A stretch of DNA of 64,000 bases from contig NZ_FYEH01000001.1 in NCBI RefSeq assembly GCF_900187945.1, forward strand, positions 434,001-498,000, given 5' to 3'. Position numbers and translations under genes: made by a program. The stretch comes from Arboricoccus pini (GTDB lineage: Bacteria > Pseudomonadota > Alphaproteobacteria > Geminicoccales > Geminicoccaceae). Each line of letters starts with the position of its first letter. The first letter of the stretch is position 1. Below, in pieces: positions 27,137-36,005 of this stretch. The notes below the pieces were generated by a model. The model did no database searches and was not told the origin of the DNA. It saw only the letters and a program-made list of their open reading frames with translations.

Positions 27137-27197
27137 CGGACCCAGTGTGCTTCCCCCTTCCTGAGGCCCGGAAGCGCAGGGATGATGGGAGGTTCCA

Positions 27198-27506
27198 ATG
27201 ACCAGCGAGGCGGCGCGAGCAAGGGCAGGACGTGAGCTTGCCGGCTTTACTCCGGAGGCCCGGCGGCAGGCCTGCATCAAACGACAGATCGGCACGATGC
27301 TGGCGATCGCCGCCCTCGAGTTGATCGCGGGCGACGGACCCGACAGTGTGACGGCGACGGCTGTTGCGACGAAAGCCGTGGCTAATCTCAAGGTGGCGGT
27401 TCCGGGGGTGGCGACGGCTACCGACTTCCCGCCGGTTGTGGTGGCTCTGAAGGCGGTGGCGCCTGCTACGCTGGATCATCTCAAGCGATTGGTCTCGGCC
27501 GGTTGA
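27198..27506 (+). CDS. Hypothetical protein, 102 residues
   Basis: The ATG at 27198 has GGGAGG five bases upstream, and the frame has high GC at third positions throughout, so it looks translated. The protein starts with a charged helical segment (TPEARRQACIKRQIGTMLAIAALELI) and has an Ala/Val-rich second half (VTATAVATKAVANLKVAVPGV). I recognise no family. It follows the cbbY remnant and precedes a gap; both flanks are degraded, so it may be an isolated survivor. Confidence 0.5.
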   Translation: MTSEAARARAGRELAGFTPEARRQACIKRQIGTMLAIAALELIAGDGPDSVTATAVATKAVANLKVAVPGVATATDFPPVVVALKAVAPATLDHLKRLVSAG

Positions 27507-27992
27507 CGATTCGTCCGGACTAGAGCGCGAAAGCTAACCCGCACCATAAGTTTGCGTGGGGGAAGTTCGTGTTCGAAGCCTCGTCACCAGCGCTACTGAA
27601 AAACCTTCTGGCCAGGGGCACTCGGCCCGGCTGCCGCGATGGCCGTCATACGCTGCCGCTGTCTAAGATCCGGGATCTCTTCGACGGGTCGGGCCTTGCC
27701 GTGGTTGCGTCACGCTTCTCGACGGCAGGGTCGGCGTGTCTCCCTCCTCGCCTATGCGTGCTTGCAATGCTCTATCCCGGCGACGGCTGCAGCCGTACTG
27801 ACCTTCGGCCCTTGCTGCGCTCGGTCGCGAACTCGAACCTAGCGGCGACGATATCGACGTTCGGAGATGGCGATGAAATTATGGCCCTAATGGCGCTATA
27901 CTGGGCAAATATTTCATGTTTGACATTGTGATCACAGGATATGTATCGGGTTATTTCGATGAATATTGACGATCGATGGCGAGTGCGCGGAA
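27507..27992. other. Gap with possible promoter for the aminotransferase genes
   Basis: An open frame at 27569-27931 (GTG start, 120 codons) lacks a ribosome site and any motif, and I do not call it. The end of the gap is AT-rich. TTGACA lies at 27920-27925, a perfect ten-base palindrome TGTGATCACA at 27927-27936, and TATCGG at 27944-27949 with an 18-base spacer. This could be a promoter with an overlapping operator for the two aminotransferase genes that follow. Confidence 0.3.
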
Positions 27993-29318
27993 ATGACGGA
28001 GTGGCCGGATCCCGAGAGCCAGTCGCGAAAGCTCTACGAGCGCGGCAGCAAGGTCTTTGCGGGTGGCATCACGCGCATCCAGCCCTGGCAGGAGCCTTTT
28101 CCCGTCTATGCAGCCCGCGGTGAGGGCCCCTATGTCATCGATGTCGATGGTACTAGGCGGGTCGATCTGCTCAACAATTTTGCCTCGCTGATCCATGGCC
28201 ATGCTCATCCGGCGATCGTCGAGGCGGTGCGTGATCGCATCGGGTTGGGCACGGCCTTCACGATGCCGACCGAGAGTGAGATCCAGCTGGCGGAGCTTCT
28301 CTGTGAGCGGGTGTCCGGCTTTGAATGGGTACGCTTTTCGAATTCCGGTTCGGAAGCAGTCATGTCGGCAGTCAAGGCGGCTCGGGCACTCACCGGTCGA
28401 TCCAAGATCGTCAAGATGGAAGGGGCCTATCACGGGTCGTACGACTATGTGGAAGTAAGCCTCGATTCCTCGCCGACGAACTGGGGCAATGAGCCAGCTT
28501 CCGTCCCTTACGCCAAGGGTACGCCCAAGGGCGTGACCGATGACGTCATCGTTATCCCTTTCAATGATCCCGAAGCCGCGGACCGGATCATCCGCGAACA
28601 TGGTCCCAGCCTGGCGGCCGTCCTGATCGACGCCACGCCCACCTACATGGGCATGACGCCAATTACTCAGCCTTTCATCAAGGCGGTGCAGACGGCGACC
28701 CGCGCCGTTGGCGCCCTTTTGATCCTGGACGAGGTGATCTCCTTTCGGCTGCATGAGGGCGGGGCGCAGACGCTTTTCGGCATCGAGCCAGATCTGACGA
28801 CACTGGCGAAGATTATCGGTGGCGGCTTTCCAGTCGGTGCTGTTGCCGGGAGGCGCGAGGTGATGAAGGTCTTCGATCATCGCCAGGGCCGTCCCGCATT
28901 GCCCTGGAGCGGCACCTTCAGCGCCAATCCTGTTTCCATGACGGCCGGGCGAGTGTCGATGGAACTCCTCACGCCCGCAGTCTTCGCCCGGCTGAATGCT
29001 CTGGGCGACCTGGCAAGGAGGCGGATCGACGAAACCTTTGCCGCCGTCGGGGTCGAGGGCCATGCCTCCGGTGTGGGCTCGATGTTCAATTTGCACCTCA
29101 CGAGACAGCCGATCGAGGACTATCGCAGCGCATGGCGGACGCCCGCCCAGGCCAAGGCGATGTTCGCGCTCCAGACACGGCTCGTTAAGGAGGGCTATGT
29201 CATCTCGACCAAGGGCATGGGCTTCCTCTCGACAGTGATGGACGAAGCGATCGTCGAGGGCTTTGCTCAGGCTCTGGGGCGTGCGCTCAGGGCGGGTGCT
29301 CTGGACCTGGTAGCTTAA
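27993..29318 (+). CDS. Class III aminotransferase (glutamate-1-semialdehyde aminomutase-like)
   Basis: This PLP enzyme has 441 residues. Family landmarks are SRKLYERGSKVFAGGITRIQP at the N-terminus, DVDGTRRVDLLNNFASLIHGHAHP, VRFSNSGSEAVMSAVKAARA, MEGAYHGSYDYVE, LLILDEVISFRLH (Asp-Glu for PLP) and the lysine in LTTLAKIIGGGFPVGAVAGR. It resembles HemL-like aminotransferases that are not true HemL: HemL normally has GGRxxIM, which here reads AGRREVM. The substrate is unknown. TTG at 27966 is an alternative start. Another class III aminotransferase follows 19 bases downstream in the same operon. Confidence 0.85.
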   Translation: MTEWPDPESQSRKLYERGSKVFAGGITRIQPWQEPFPVYAARGEGPYVIDVDGTRRVDLLNNFASLIHGHAHPAIVEAVRDRIGLGTAFTMPTESEIQLAELLCERVSGFEWVRFSNSGSEAVMSAVKAARALTGRSKIVKMEGAYHGSYDYVEVSLDSSPTNWGNEPASVPYAKGTPKGVTDDVIVIPFNDPEAADRIIREHGPSLAAVLIDATPTYMGMTPITQPFIKAVQTATRAVGALLILDEVISFRLHEGGAQTLFGIEPDLTTLAKIIGGGFPVGAVAGRREVMKVFDHRQGRPALPWSGTFSANPVSMTAGRVSMELLTPAVFARLNALGDLARRRIDETFAAVGVEGHASGVGSMFNLHLTRQPIEDYRSAWRTPAQAKAMFALQTRLVKEGYVISTKGMGFLSTVMDEAIVEGFAQALGRALRAGALDLVA

Positions 29319-29337
29319 GCGCAAAGGATCGGGTGGT

Positions 29338-30720
29338 ATGGATGGGATGATCGAAAACTCGATAGCGGCGCGCGATATCCGTTATCTCGTGCATGGCAGC
29401 GTCGATCTCGCACGCCAGCGCCAGAACCCGCCGACGATGATCAATGGTGGCAAGGGCATCTTCATCTTCGACGAGAACGGTACGCCCTATCTCGAGGCTG
29501 CTGCCGGCATGTGGTGCACGGCGCTGGGCTTCTCGGAGGAGGAGCTCATCGAAGCGGCTACCGAGCAGATGCGCAAGCTGCCCTATTACCATACGCTTGC
29601 TTATAAATCGGTTACGCCTGCAGCCGAGCTGGCGGAGAAGCTTGCAGCGCTCGTGCCCATTGAGAACGCACACCTCTATTTCGCGCTTTCGGGTTCCGAG
29701 GCAAACGATGCGTTCATTAAATTCGCTTGGTACGTCAACAATGCGCTGGGTCGGCCTGAAAAAAAGAAGATCATCGCGCGGAAGAACGGCTATCACGGCG
29801 CGACCTTGGGCAGCGCCAGTCTTTCGGGCATTTCCGCCAACCATAAGCTGTTCGATCTACCGATCGCGAACATCCTGCATGTCAGCGATCCACACTATTA
29901 TCGAAACGGCTTGCCTGGCGAGAGCGAGGCCGAATTCGTCGATCGGCTCGTGGGCGAGGTCGAAGCGCTGATCCTGGCCGAAGGCCCTGATACTGTGGCC
30001 GCTTTCGTCGCAGAACCGGTGACGGGGGCAGGCGGCGTGGTCATCCCGCCTGCCGGCTACTACACCAAGCTGCAGGCCGTGCTCGACCGCTACGATGTCA
30101 TCTTCCATGCCGACGAGGTGATCAACGGCTTTCTGCGCACCGGCAAGATGTGGGGTTCCGAGGCCATGGGCATCAGGCCGACCACCATGTCGATGGCCAA
30201 GGCCATTACGTCCGCCTATATGCCGCTGTCGGCGCTGGCCCTGCCGTCCTGGTTCTACGATGCCATGGAGAGAGGCTCGACTGAAGTCGGCGTCTTCGGT
30301 CATGCTGCTACCTATGCCGGCCATCCGGTGTCCTGCGCTGTCGCCCTCAAGATGCTGGAGATCGTCGAGCGTCGGAACCTGAAGGCGCATGTCGAGACCG
30401 TGGGCGCCCGCTTCAAAGAGCGCATTCTCGCTTTTAAGGATCACCCACTAGTAGGCGATGTGCGCGTTATTGGCCTTATGGGGGCCATCGAGTTCGTCAC
30501 CGACAAGGCGAACAAGACGAGCTTCGTGCCCACGGGCTCGTTCGCCAAGCGCCTGCGGGATCATGCCGAAGAGCGTCAAAAGCTCATTGTCCGCGCCGTG
30601 CCGGCCGGCGACAGCTGCGCTTTTTCGCCGCCTCTCGTCATTACGATCGAGGAAGTTGACGAGATGTTCGATCGATTCGCCAAGGCGCTGGACGAGGTCA
30701 CCGCCGAAGTCGGGGCTTAG
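29338..30720 (+). CDS. Class III omega-aminotransferase
   Basis: This PLP enzyme has 460 residues and belongs to the aspartate aminotransferase-family omega-transaminases. It contains YLEAAAGMWCTALGFSEEEL, the PLP-binding FALSGSEANDAFIKF, KNGYHGATLGSASLSG, FVAEPVTGAGGVVIPPAGYY, FHADEVINGFLRTGKMWG and the lysine region MSMAKAITSAYMPLSAL. It is typical of enzymes using amines, beta-alanine or taurine-like donors with pyruvate, but the substrate cannot be read from sequence. It follows the first aminotransferase closely, so the two may act in one pathway. There is no transporter or dehydrogenase beside them. Confidence 0.88.
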   Translation: MDGMIENSIAARDIRYLVHGSVDLARQRQNPPTMINGGKGIFIFDENGTPYLEAAAGMWCTALGFSEEELIEAATEQMRKLPYYHTLAYKSVTPAAELAEKLAALVPIENAHLYFALSGSEANDAFIKFAWYVNNALGRPEKKKIIARKNGYHGATLGSASLSGISANHKLFDLPIANILHVSDPHYYRNGLPGESEAEFVDRLVGEVEALILAEGPDTVAAFVAEPVTGAGGVVIPPAGYYTKLQAVLDRYDVIFHADEVINGFLRTGKMWGSEAMGIRPTTMSMAKAITSAYMPLSALALPSWFYDAMERGSTEVGVFGHAATYAGHPVSCAVALKMLEIVERRNLKAHVETVGARFKERILAFKDHPLVGDVRVIGLMGAIEFVTDKANKTSFVPTGSFAKRLRDHAEERQKLIVRAVPAGDSCAFSPPLVITIEEVDEMFDRFAKALDEVTAEVGA

Positions 30721-30726
30721 GCCGCT

Positions 30727-31839
30727 CTAGGGCGCCGCAGTTTCGATTGCCAGCGCATAGAAGATCGTGCGCTGGGACGGGTTGAAATTGTCGTCGCTGA
30801 CGAGGAGGAGCGTGCGGCGACCATCGCCGAGCTTCGGTCCAAAGGTGATGCCTTCGACGTTGTCGAGGCGCACGCCCAGTCTGGCCATGTCGAGAAGCAG
30901 TGTCTTTCGCATGGGTCTATAGGTTTCATTTTTGAGCGAGCCTAGATCCAGGACGTTGCTCGCCCCATCGAGGTCTGCCGCATAGAGGCGGATGGAATTG
31001 CCGACGCCCGGCGTGTAGCCCCGCTCGATCACCAGAAGATGCGTGGAGTCCAGGGCCAGGATATCTGCTATGCCATTGTCGCCCGGCCTCCCGGGATCGG
31101 GCGGCACGACCGGAATGCGGCCGACAGTGTAGACATATTGAGCGACCAGGCGCCCCGAGGGTAGATCGTAGAGCGAAATCCGCGACGGACTCTCGTCGGT
31201 CACCGAGGTCTGTGGCCCATCCTGGCGAAGTGCGTTCTCCAGCGAGATGGCCAGTCGCATGCTGCCCGGCAGTAAGCTGGCACCCTCGAAGATGAGATTA
31301 TCGCGCGCGCCACGCTGGCCATCGGGCGAGGGGGCGAATCCAGGCGGCAGCGGCAGCCGCCTTTTCAGTTGCAGCCCCCGATCGAAGATGCCGATGAAAG
31401 GAAGTACGCCTCGCTCGAGATCGCCCTCGCTGGTGATGACGAGGCCTTGATCCCCCGGCAGGCGCGCCATGCCCTCGGCGTCCACCGTCCCCGGTTTGAA
31501 GGGCTGCCCCGTCTCGTCCTTGAGCGGACTCACGCTTACGATGCTGACGCTCTCGAGGCCGCCCCTTTCGGCCAGGGTGGCTCGCAGGCTGTAGAGCCGC
31601 GCCGGTCCGCGTGTCGGATCGTCGCCGCGATCGTCGCTGACCGCCTGAAACATCCCGCTCGATGCATCGTAGGACAAAGCCGATAGGCCTCCGACGACGG
31701 TATCGCCCACCCTCAGGCCCTTGGGCATTTCGACCGAGCCTAGGAAATCGAGTCTAACGGGATCGGCGTTGGCGGCCGCCGTCAACAATACGCTCAACCC
31801 GAGGCCAAGCAGGATTCCTTGCCGCCCGCATCCCGTCAT
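30727..31839 (-). CDS. Esterase-like activity of phytase family protein, exported
   Basis: The 370-residue protein has a signal peptide (GILLGLGLSVLLTAAANADP) and the beta-propeller repeats of the phytase-like family (PF13449). These include VVGGLSALSYDASSGMFQAVSDDRG, VDAEGMARLPGDQGLVITSEGD, DNLIFEGASLLPGSMRLAISLENAL, DILALDSTHLLVIERGYTPG and LDNVEGITFGPKLGDGRRTL. Members are secreted or periplasmic, with poorly known phosphatase or esterase activity. ATG at 31839 is used; GTG at 31845 is equally possible. It converges with the aminotransferase operon, leaving only six bases between stops. Confidence 0.82.
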   Translation of the reverse strand: MTGCGRQGILLGLGLSVLLTAAANADPVRLDFLGSVEMPKGLRVGDTVVGGLSALSYDASSGMFQAVSDDRGDDPTRGPARLYSLRATLAERGGLESVSIVSVSPLKDETGQPFKPGTVDAEGMARLPGDQGLVITSEGDLERGVLPFIGIFDRGLQLKRRLPLPPGFAPSPDGQRGARDNLIFEGASLLPGSMRLAISLENALRQDGPQTSVTDESPSRISLYDLPSGRLVAQYVYTVGRIPVVPPDPGRPGDNGIADILALDSTHLLVIERGYTPGVGNSIRLYAADLDGASNVLDLGSLKNETYRPMRKTLLLDMARLGVRLDNVEGITFGPKLGDGRRTLLLVSDDNFNPSQRTIFYALAIETAAP

Positions 31840-31918
31840 GTCCACGACCTATGTCCGCTGAAGGCCTGGTTGCTCGAAGGGTCGCTGTCCGTTCGGGCCA
31901 GCCCGTGCGACGTCGGCT

Positions 31919-32719
31919 CTAATGTTCGAACTGGCGTGCTGCCTCCCTCTCGAGAACCGCCATCCGCGTCTCGATCCGTTCCTCGAGTATCCGCATGAAG
32001 CTTTTGCGATCGAGCCCGGGCGGAATCGGCTCCAGGAACTCCACCGTGACAATGCCCGGATACTTGCCTAGCGGCTGACCTCGGCGCCAGAAGCGGGCCG
32101 AATTGAGCGCGACCGGCACGACGGGTACGTCCAGACCCGAATACAGGGCCGCCACGCCCGGCTTGTAATCGGCCGGTGCCGAGGGCGGCCTGCGCGTGCC
32201 TTCTGGGTAGATGAAAATCGAACAACCATCGGCGATGGCCGCGCGGGCGTCCTGGATCATACCACGCAACGCCTTGGAACCGCCTGCCCGATCAAGAAAG
32301 ATGTTCTGGCCAATGCCCAGATACCAGCCGAAGATCGGCACCTTACGCAACTCCTGCTTTAAGGGGATGACGATGTCCGGGCGGACCGTGTGGAAAAAGA
32401 GTGTCTCCCATTCGGACTGGTGCTTGGACGCCAGGATGACCGGCGTGGACGGTAGATTTTCCAAGCCCTTGACCTCGTGGCGCAAGCCGACGATCCAGCG
32501 CAGAAGCGACAATGTTCCCCTTTGCCAGAAGCTGGCCAGACGCCGCATCTGCCTTCCGGAGGAGAAAGGAGCATATGGTAGCCAGCCAATGCAAAGAATC
32601 GTGGTCCAGACGACAAAGGCGACAGTGAACAAGCCGGCCCTAAGCCGCTGGCCAAAGGAGCCGGGCAGTGCTGGAACATCGGGGGGACCGAGATCGGTAG
32701 GATCGGACATGGGGGCCAT
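31919..32719 (-). CDS. plsC: 1-acyl-sn-glycerol-3-phosphate acyltransferase, PlsC family
   Basis: This enzyme acylates lysophosphatidic acid to phosphatidic acid at the inner membrane. The 266-residue protein has an N-terminal transmembrane region (LFTVAFVVWTTILCIGW), the acyl-transfer box ILASKHQSEWET, and FIYPEGTRRPP with the glycerol-phosphate-binding PEGTR motif. The HX4D motif here is His100-x4-Glu105, Glu replacing Asp, a known variation in this subfamily. No clear ribosome site precedes ATG 32719 or ATG 32710. It is divergent from tadA with only five bases between starts. It is distinct from OlsA and is probably the main PlsC. Confidence 0.85.
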   Translation of the reverse strand: MAPMSDPTDLGPPDVPALPGSFGQRLRAGLFTVAFVVWTTILCIGWLPYAPFSSGRQMRRLASFWQRGTLSLLRWIVGLRHEVKGLENLPSTPVILASKHQSEWETLFFHTVRPDIVIPLKQELRKVPIFGWYLGIGQNIFLDRAGGSKALRGMIQDARAAIADGCSIFIYPEGTRRPPSAPADYKPGVAALYSGLDVPVVPVALNSARFWRRGQPLGKYPGIVTVEFLEPIPPGLDRKSFMRILEERIETRMAVLEREAARQFEH

Positions 32720-32724
32720 GAATC

Positions 32725-33282
32725 ATGAGCAAGCCTGCCGCAGATGGCAAAGCCAGTGCGGCTTGGCAAGCGTCAGTGGATGATCCGCCGGTAAAGCGGC
32801 CCATCTCGCCAGAGGCCAAAGGGTGTGCTCCAGCCCAACCGACGGCGCCGATGACCGTGGCGTTGGCGGCAGCCGAGAGCGTCGGTCGGCTTGGCGAGGT
32901 GCCGGTCGGTGCCGTCATTCTGGGGCCCGATGGATCAGCCCTCGCCATCACCGGCAACCGTGTCTATCTCGACAACGACCCGACGGCGCATGCCGAAATT
33001 CTGGCGATCCGGACGGCATCCGCAAAACTCGGCCGCCCCCGTCTCGATGGCTGCGATCTTTACGTCACGCTCGAGCCTTGCCCGATGTGCGCTGCCGCGA
33101 TTAGCACAGCCCGCATCCGCCGGCTTTATTTCGGTGCCGCCGATCCCAAGAGTGGCGGGGTCGAACACGGTCCACGCGTGCTCGACTCCTCCAGCGCACA
33201 CCATCGGCCCGAGGTCTATGGTGGTATCAGCGAGACGGCGTCCGCGGCTCTTCTGCAGGCCTTCTTCAAGGAGCGACGTTGA
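32725..33282 (+). CDS. tadA: tRNA adenosine(34) deaminase / nucleoside deaminase
   Basis: TadA deaminates A34 of tRNA-Arg(ACG) to inosine. The zinc deaminase motifs are present: PTAHAEILAI with catalytic Glu and a His ligand, and TLEPCPMCAAAISTARIRRLYFG with the PCxxC ligands. The family core usually starts at MTVALAAAESV, so this 185-residue frame has about 42 extra N-terminal residues. ATG at 32851 may be the true start, although neither start has a good ribosome site. The last 17 bases overlap the end of a convergent GNAT gene. Confidence 0.9.
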   Translation: MSKPAADGKASAAWQASVDDPPVKRPISPEAKGCAPAQPTAPMTVALAAAESVGRLGEVPVGAVILGPDGSALAITGNRVYLDNDPTAHAEILAIRTASAKLGRPRLDGCDLYVTLEPCPMCAAAISTARIRRLYFGAADPKSGGVEHGPRVLDSSSAHHRPEVYGGISETASAALLQAFFKERR

Positions 33283-33733
33283 TGGCCTTGCTCATCCAGA
33301 CCTTGGTGCCGCCCTTGAACGGCTCTTCGCGGTCAGTGCCAAAGCCGAGCCCGGCATAGAGTTTCAGGTTGACCCTGAAGAGCTTATTCGTGAATAGACG
33401 GATCGTCCCGTAGCCCTCGGCTGCGGCCACCGCCTCCGCATGCGCCAGGAGCCGTCGCCCGAGGCCCTGGCCTTGGCATTTCGGCTGTACCGCGACGTTT
33501 TCTATCAGCAGATGATCGGTCTTGAAAATCATCTCGATGAGGCCAAGAATTTCGCCGTTTCGGCGTACCAGATCGATGCGATGCTCACGAAGCGCCCGTT
33601 CATAGTCAGCTATCATCGGCAGAGGCTCGCGGCCAATCACTGCAACCCAAGGCGCATATGCTGCGCGCGTAAGCGCTTGGATCGCCTCAACGTCCGCAAT
33701 CCGTGCTGGTTCTATGACAATGGTTTCGTTCAT
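33266..33733 (-). CDS. GNAT-family N-acetyltransferase
   Basis: A 155-residue single-domain GNAT protein. It starts with IEPARIADVEAIQALTRAAY, has the central strand ILGLIEMIFKTDHLLIENVAV, the acetyl-CoA loop QPKCQGQGLGRRLLAHAE, and TIRLFTNKLFRVNLKLYAGLGF. The Glu-Asn-Val-Ala-Val segment before the loop is typical. The acceptor substrate is unknown; length and layout fit enzymes acting on small molecules or peptides. It is convergent with tadA. Confidence 0.82.
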   Translation of the reverse strand: MNETIVIEPARIADVEAIQALTRAAYAPWVAVIGREPLPMIADYERALREHRIDLVRRNGEILGLIEMIFKTDHLLIENVAVQPKCQGQGLGRRLLAHAEAVAAAEGYGTIRLFTNKLFRVNLKLYAGLGFGTDREEPFKGGTKVWMSKAINVAP

Positions 33734-33861
33734 GTTAGGCCCCGAAAATTCTTACGGCGGAAATTTCCCTAGATCCGCCATGCGTAAGGCCCGCTTCGCG
33801 CAGGATTCTATCGAACCCGGCGACCCTAAATACAGTTCGGGCCGCAGTCGCCTTCTTGCCT

Positions 33862-34795
33862 CTTAGAGCCTAACCCGAAAAGAGTTGAGCAGTTTCACCA
33901 GGTTGTGATTCCGTCAGTTTGCGAGACTTGATGGAGGTCACGATGTCCTGGATCGAAACCGCTCGGCGTGATCATGCACGCCGAGGGCTGCGCTATTCAA
34001 GTGATCTGACCGATCGGGAATGGACGCTGAGATCGCCCTTCCTACCCAAGCCGAGGCCCCTTGGTCGCCCTCGGACCACGGACCTTCGCGAGGTCGTGAA
34101 TGCGCTCTTATATCTGGCGTCGAGCGGCTGCGCATGGTCGCTGCTGCCCAAGGGACTTCCGCCCTTCACGACCGTCCAGCGCTACTTCTACGATTGGCGC
34201 GACCGTGGGGTTCTGAAGACGATCAGCCACCATCTCGTCACGGCGGCGCGTGAACTGGAAGGCCGGGAGGCAAGTCCAACGGCCGGCGTCATTGACAGCC
34301 AGAGCGTCAAGACCACCGAAAGCGGCGGTGTTCGCGGCTTCGACGCCGGCAAGAAGATCAAGGGCCGCAAGCGCCACATCGTCACCGACACGCTCGGTCA
34401 TCTGGTCGGGCTCGTCGTCCACGGCGCCGATATTCAGGATCGAGACGGGGCCGTCGATGGCCTCGATCCGCCTTCGCTATCCCTGACTGCGTCATGTCTT
34501 CGCCGATGGCGGCTACGGCGGCGACAAACTGAAGGGGCGCTTGACCAAGCTCGGCCAATGAACCCTTCAGATCATCAAGCGCTCCGATCACGCCAAGGGC
34601 TTCGAGGCTTTGCCGCGGCGATGGGTCGTTGAACGCACCTTCGCCTGGCTCGGTCGCTGCCGTAGGCTCGCAAAGGACTACGAAAAAACCATCGCCAGCG
34701 CGGAGGCATGGATCTTCGTCGCAAATCTCCGCATCCTCACAAGGCGCGTCGCAAGGTACTGCTATCCCTCATAGAGTTTCGAGTCGGGATCTAAG
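33862..34795 (+). mobile_element. Degraded IS5-family insertion sequence
   Basis: The element is about 0.93 kb. The left end CTTAGAGCCTAACCCGAAA (33862-33880) and right end TTTCGAGTCGGGATCTAAG (34777-34795) are imperfect inverted repeats matching at 14 of 19 positions. They flank a single broken transposase frame. Size, ends and transposase type fit the IS5 family (IS427/IS1031-like). I could not settle the target duplication: the left flank suggests TTA and the right TAA, so it may have decayed or the ends may differ by a few bases. Confidence 0.8.
33943..34774 (+). pseudogene. IS5-family transposase, frameshifted with two nonsense codons
   Basis: ATG at 33943 (GGAGG five bases upstream) starts SWIETARRDHARRGLRYSSD, followed by LTDREWTL and the DDE-type VIDSQSVKTTESGGVRGFDA and KIKGRKRHIVTDTLGHLV. 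After about residue 175 the frame shifts by one base near 34460, and the rest (FADGGYGGDKLKGRLTKLGQ, then [20 protein letters not shown]) continues in another frame to 34774. Two conserved Trp codons there read TGA (34484 and 34559). It is inactive. Confidence 0.88.
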
Positions 34796-35507
34796 ATCCG
34801 CGCCTGATCGGCTGCCATCTTATGCGCTTGAATATCATTTCGCGTGACACCTGCACGCTGTCACGTGTCGTGTCTGAGCATGTAGGTCGGCCTGAATCGG
34901 GCGAAACTCAGCCTGGCGGTCGTGTGCCGAGCCCGGCATAGACTTGTGACGCGTCATCACGCAGCGCTTTCAGCCTGTCGGGGCGGCCATAGCACATGTG
35001 ACCACCAGGTAGACGGGACGGATACGCTGGTCCGGTCATGAATATACGACCCCAGGAACATCTGGTCGAAGAAATGGAAGCTTGCAAAATAAGGTTTGGC
35101 CGTGTCGTCGGCGCGCGGAAGTAGACCATATCGTTATAAACATAAGTAAATGTAGGATGGTGGTGTTATAATACCTGAAGTATTCAGTTTTACCTGACAG
35201 GAGGCCGTGTCTTTTCGACCTGACTATGCCGCCGGCATCGTCGCTATCTTCTGGCGGGGGATCCGGGCGGCACCGCGTCGCAATTGCGCTTTGCCCGTGT
35301 GCGTCGGAGAGCCGTGTGGATGCGCTTCGGGCATCGTTGATAGCCAACCAAAGCTGGTAGTGGGTCGCCCACCCCAGGAACGCGATCTTAGCTGGCGAAG
35401 CCGATCATCGCAGCCTGATGGAGGGAGAGAGGAGGAGGGGAGAGGATGAAGCAGGTAAGGCGTGCCTCGCCCCGTTTTGTTGAAGTGGATCGTGGGGCCC
35501 TGCCGGT
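34796..35507. other. 0.7-kb gap with decayed remnants
   Basis: No intact gene lies between the IS and the acyl-CoA-synthetase remnant. The first part holds a carboxypeptidase-like remnant on the minus strand (listed separately). The stretch 35150-35507 is unusually AT-rich at its start (about 35130-35200) and then shows short frames without motifs or ribosome sites. The region reads as accumulated gene debris. Confidence 0.45.
34908..35150 (-). pseudogene. Remnant of S10-type serine carboxypeptidase, C-terminal part
   Basis: On the minus strand one frame reads DDTAKPYFASFHFFDQMFLG and, after a frame change near 35030, LPGGHMCYGRPDRLKALRDD then ASQVYAGLG before a stop at 34908. These match the end of peptidase family S10 (the DxxTPYFAS segment, then the catalytic-His GGHMxY and an Asp-containing last helix). 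The N-terminal part with the Ser nucleophile is absent. The identification rests on about 60 residues, so it is tentative. Confidence 0.5.
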
Positions 35508-36005
35508 CTCGCAGCTTTGCTGTATGTCTCCGGCACGACCGGCCGCTCCAACGGGGCGATGCTCATTATCGAGAATCTTCTCGGCAACGCTGTGACGCTA
35601 AAGGACCTCTGGCGCTTTTCTCCGGCTGACGTGCTCCTGCACGCACTGTCACTTTACCATGTGACGGTAGGTCGTCGGTCGGTCGAAAGATGCCATCATC
35701 GCAGGTGGGCCCAATATTTACCCAAGCGAGATCGAGACGTTGATCGACGCCTTAGCGGCAGGCGAGGAATCGGCCTTGATCGGTTTGCCGCACCAGGGCC
35801 GGGTGAAGGTGTCGCGGCCGTGGTCGTGTTGCGACCGGCTGCCAGCCTGACGCTTGAAGAGATGACGCAGGCGCTCGTAGGAAGGCTTGTCCGCTTCAAG
35901 TTGACCCGGCGCCTTTTCATCGTAGATGCCTTGCCGCGCGACGCGACGACCGAGGTGAACAATGCGAGCCTCCGCTCGACATTCAGGGATGGTTTCTGCA
36001 CTTAA
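35508..36005 (+). pseudogene. Remnant of malonyl-CoA synthetase-like AMP-forming ligase
   Basis: The fragment starts at LLYVSGTTGRSNGAML, the phosphate loop of acyl-CoA synthetases, and continues NLLGNAVTLKDLWRFSPADV and LLHALSLYHV as in MatB-type enzymes. It then jumps to DAIIAGGPNIYPSEIETLID in another frame and PGEGVAAVVVLRPAASLTLE in the first, with no conserved catalytic Lys near the end (TTEVNN replaces the usual GKV region). About 280 internal residues and the N-terminus are missing. It is not functional. Confidence 0.8.

Noticed and set aside
27569-27931. 120-codon frame with GTG start
   Set aside because: No ribosome site, no motif, and it lies between degraded segments; listed only as part of the gap.
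27927-27936. CRP binding site
   Set aside because: The half-sites TGTGA and TCACA abut without the required six-base spacer.
27951-29324. 457-codon frame antisense to the first aminotransferase
   Set aside because: The plus-strand product is a complete class III aminotransferase; no support for the reverse frame.
34480-34565. UGA read as tryptophan in the IS transposase
   Set aside because: UGA is the normal stop of most genes in the window, and the transposase also has a frameshift, so these are nonsense mutations.
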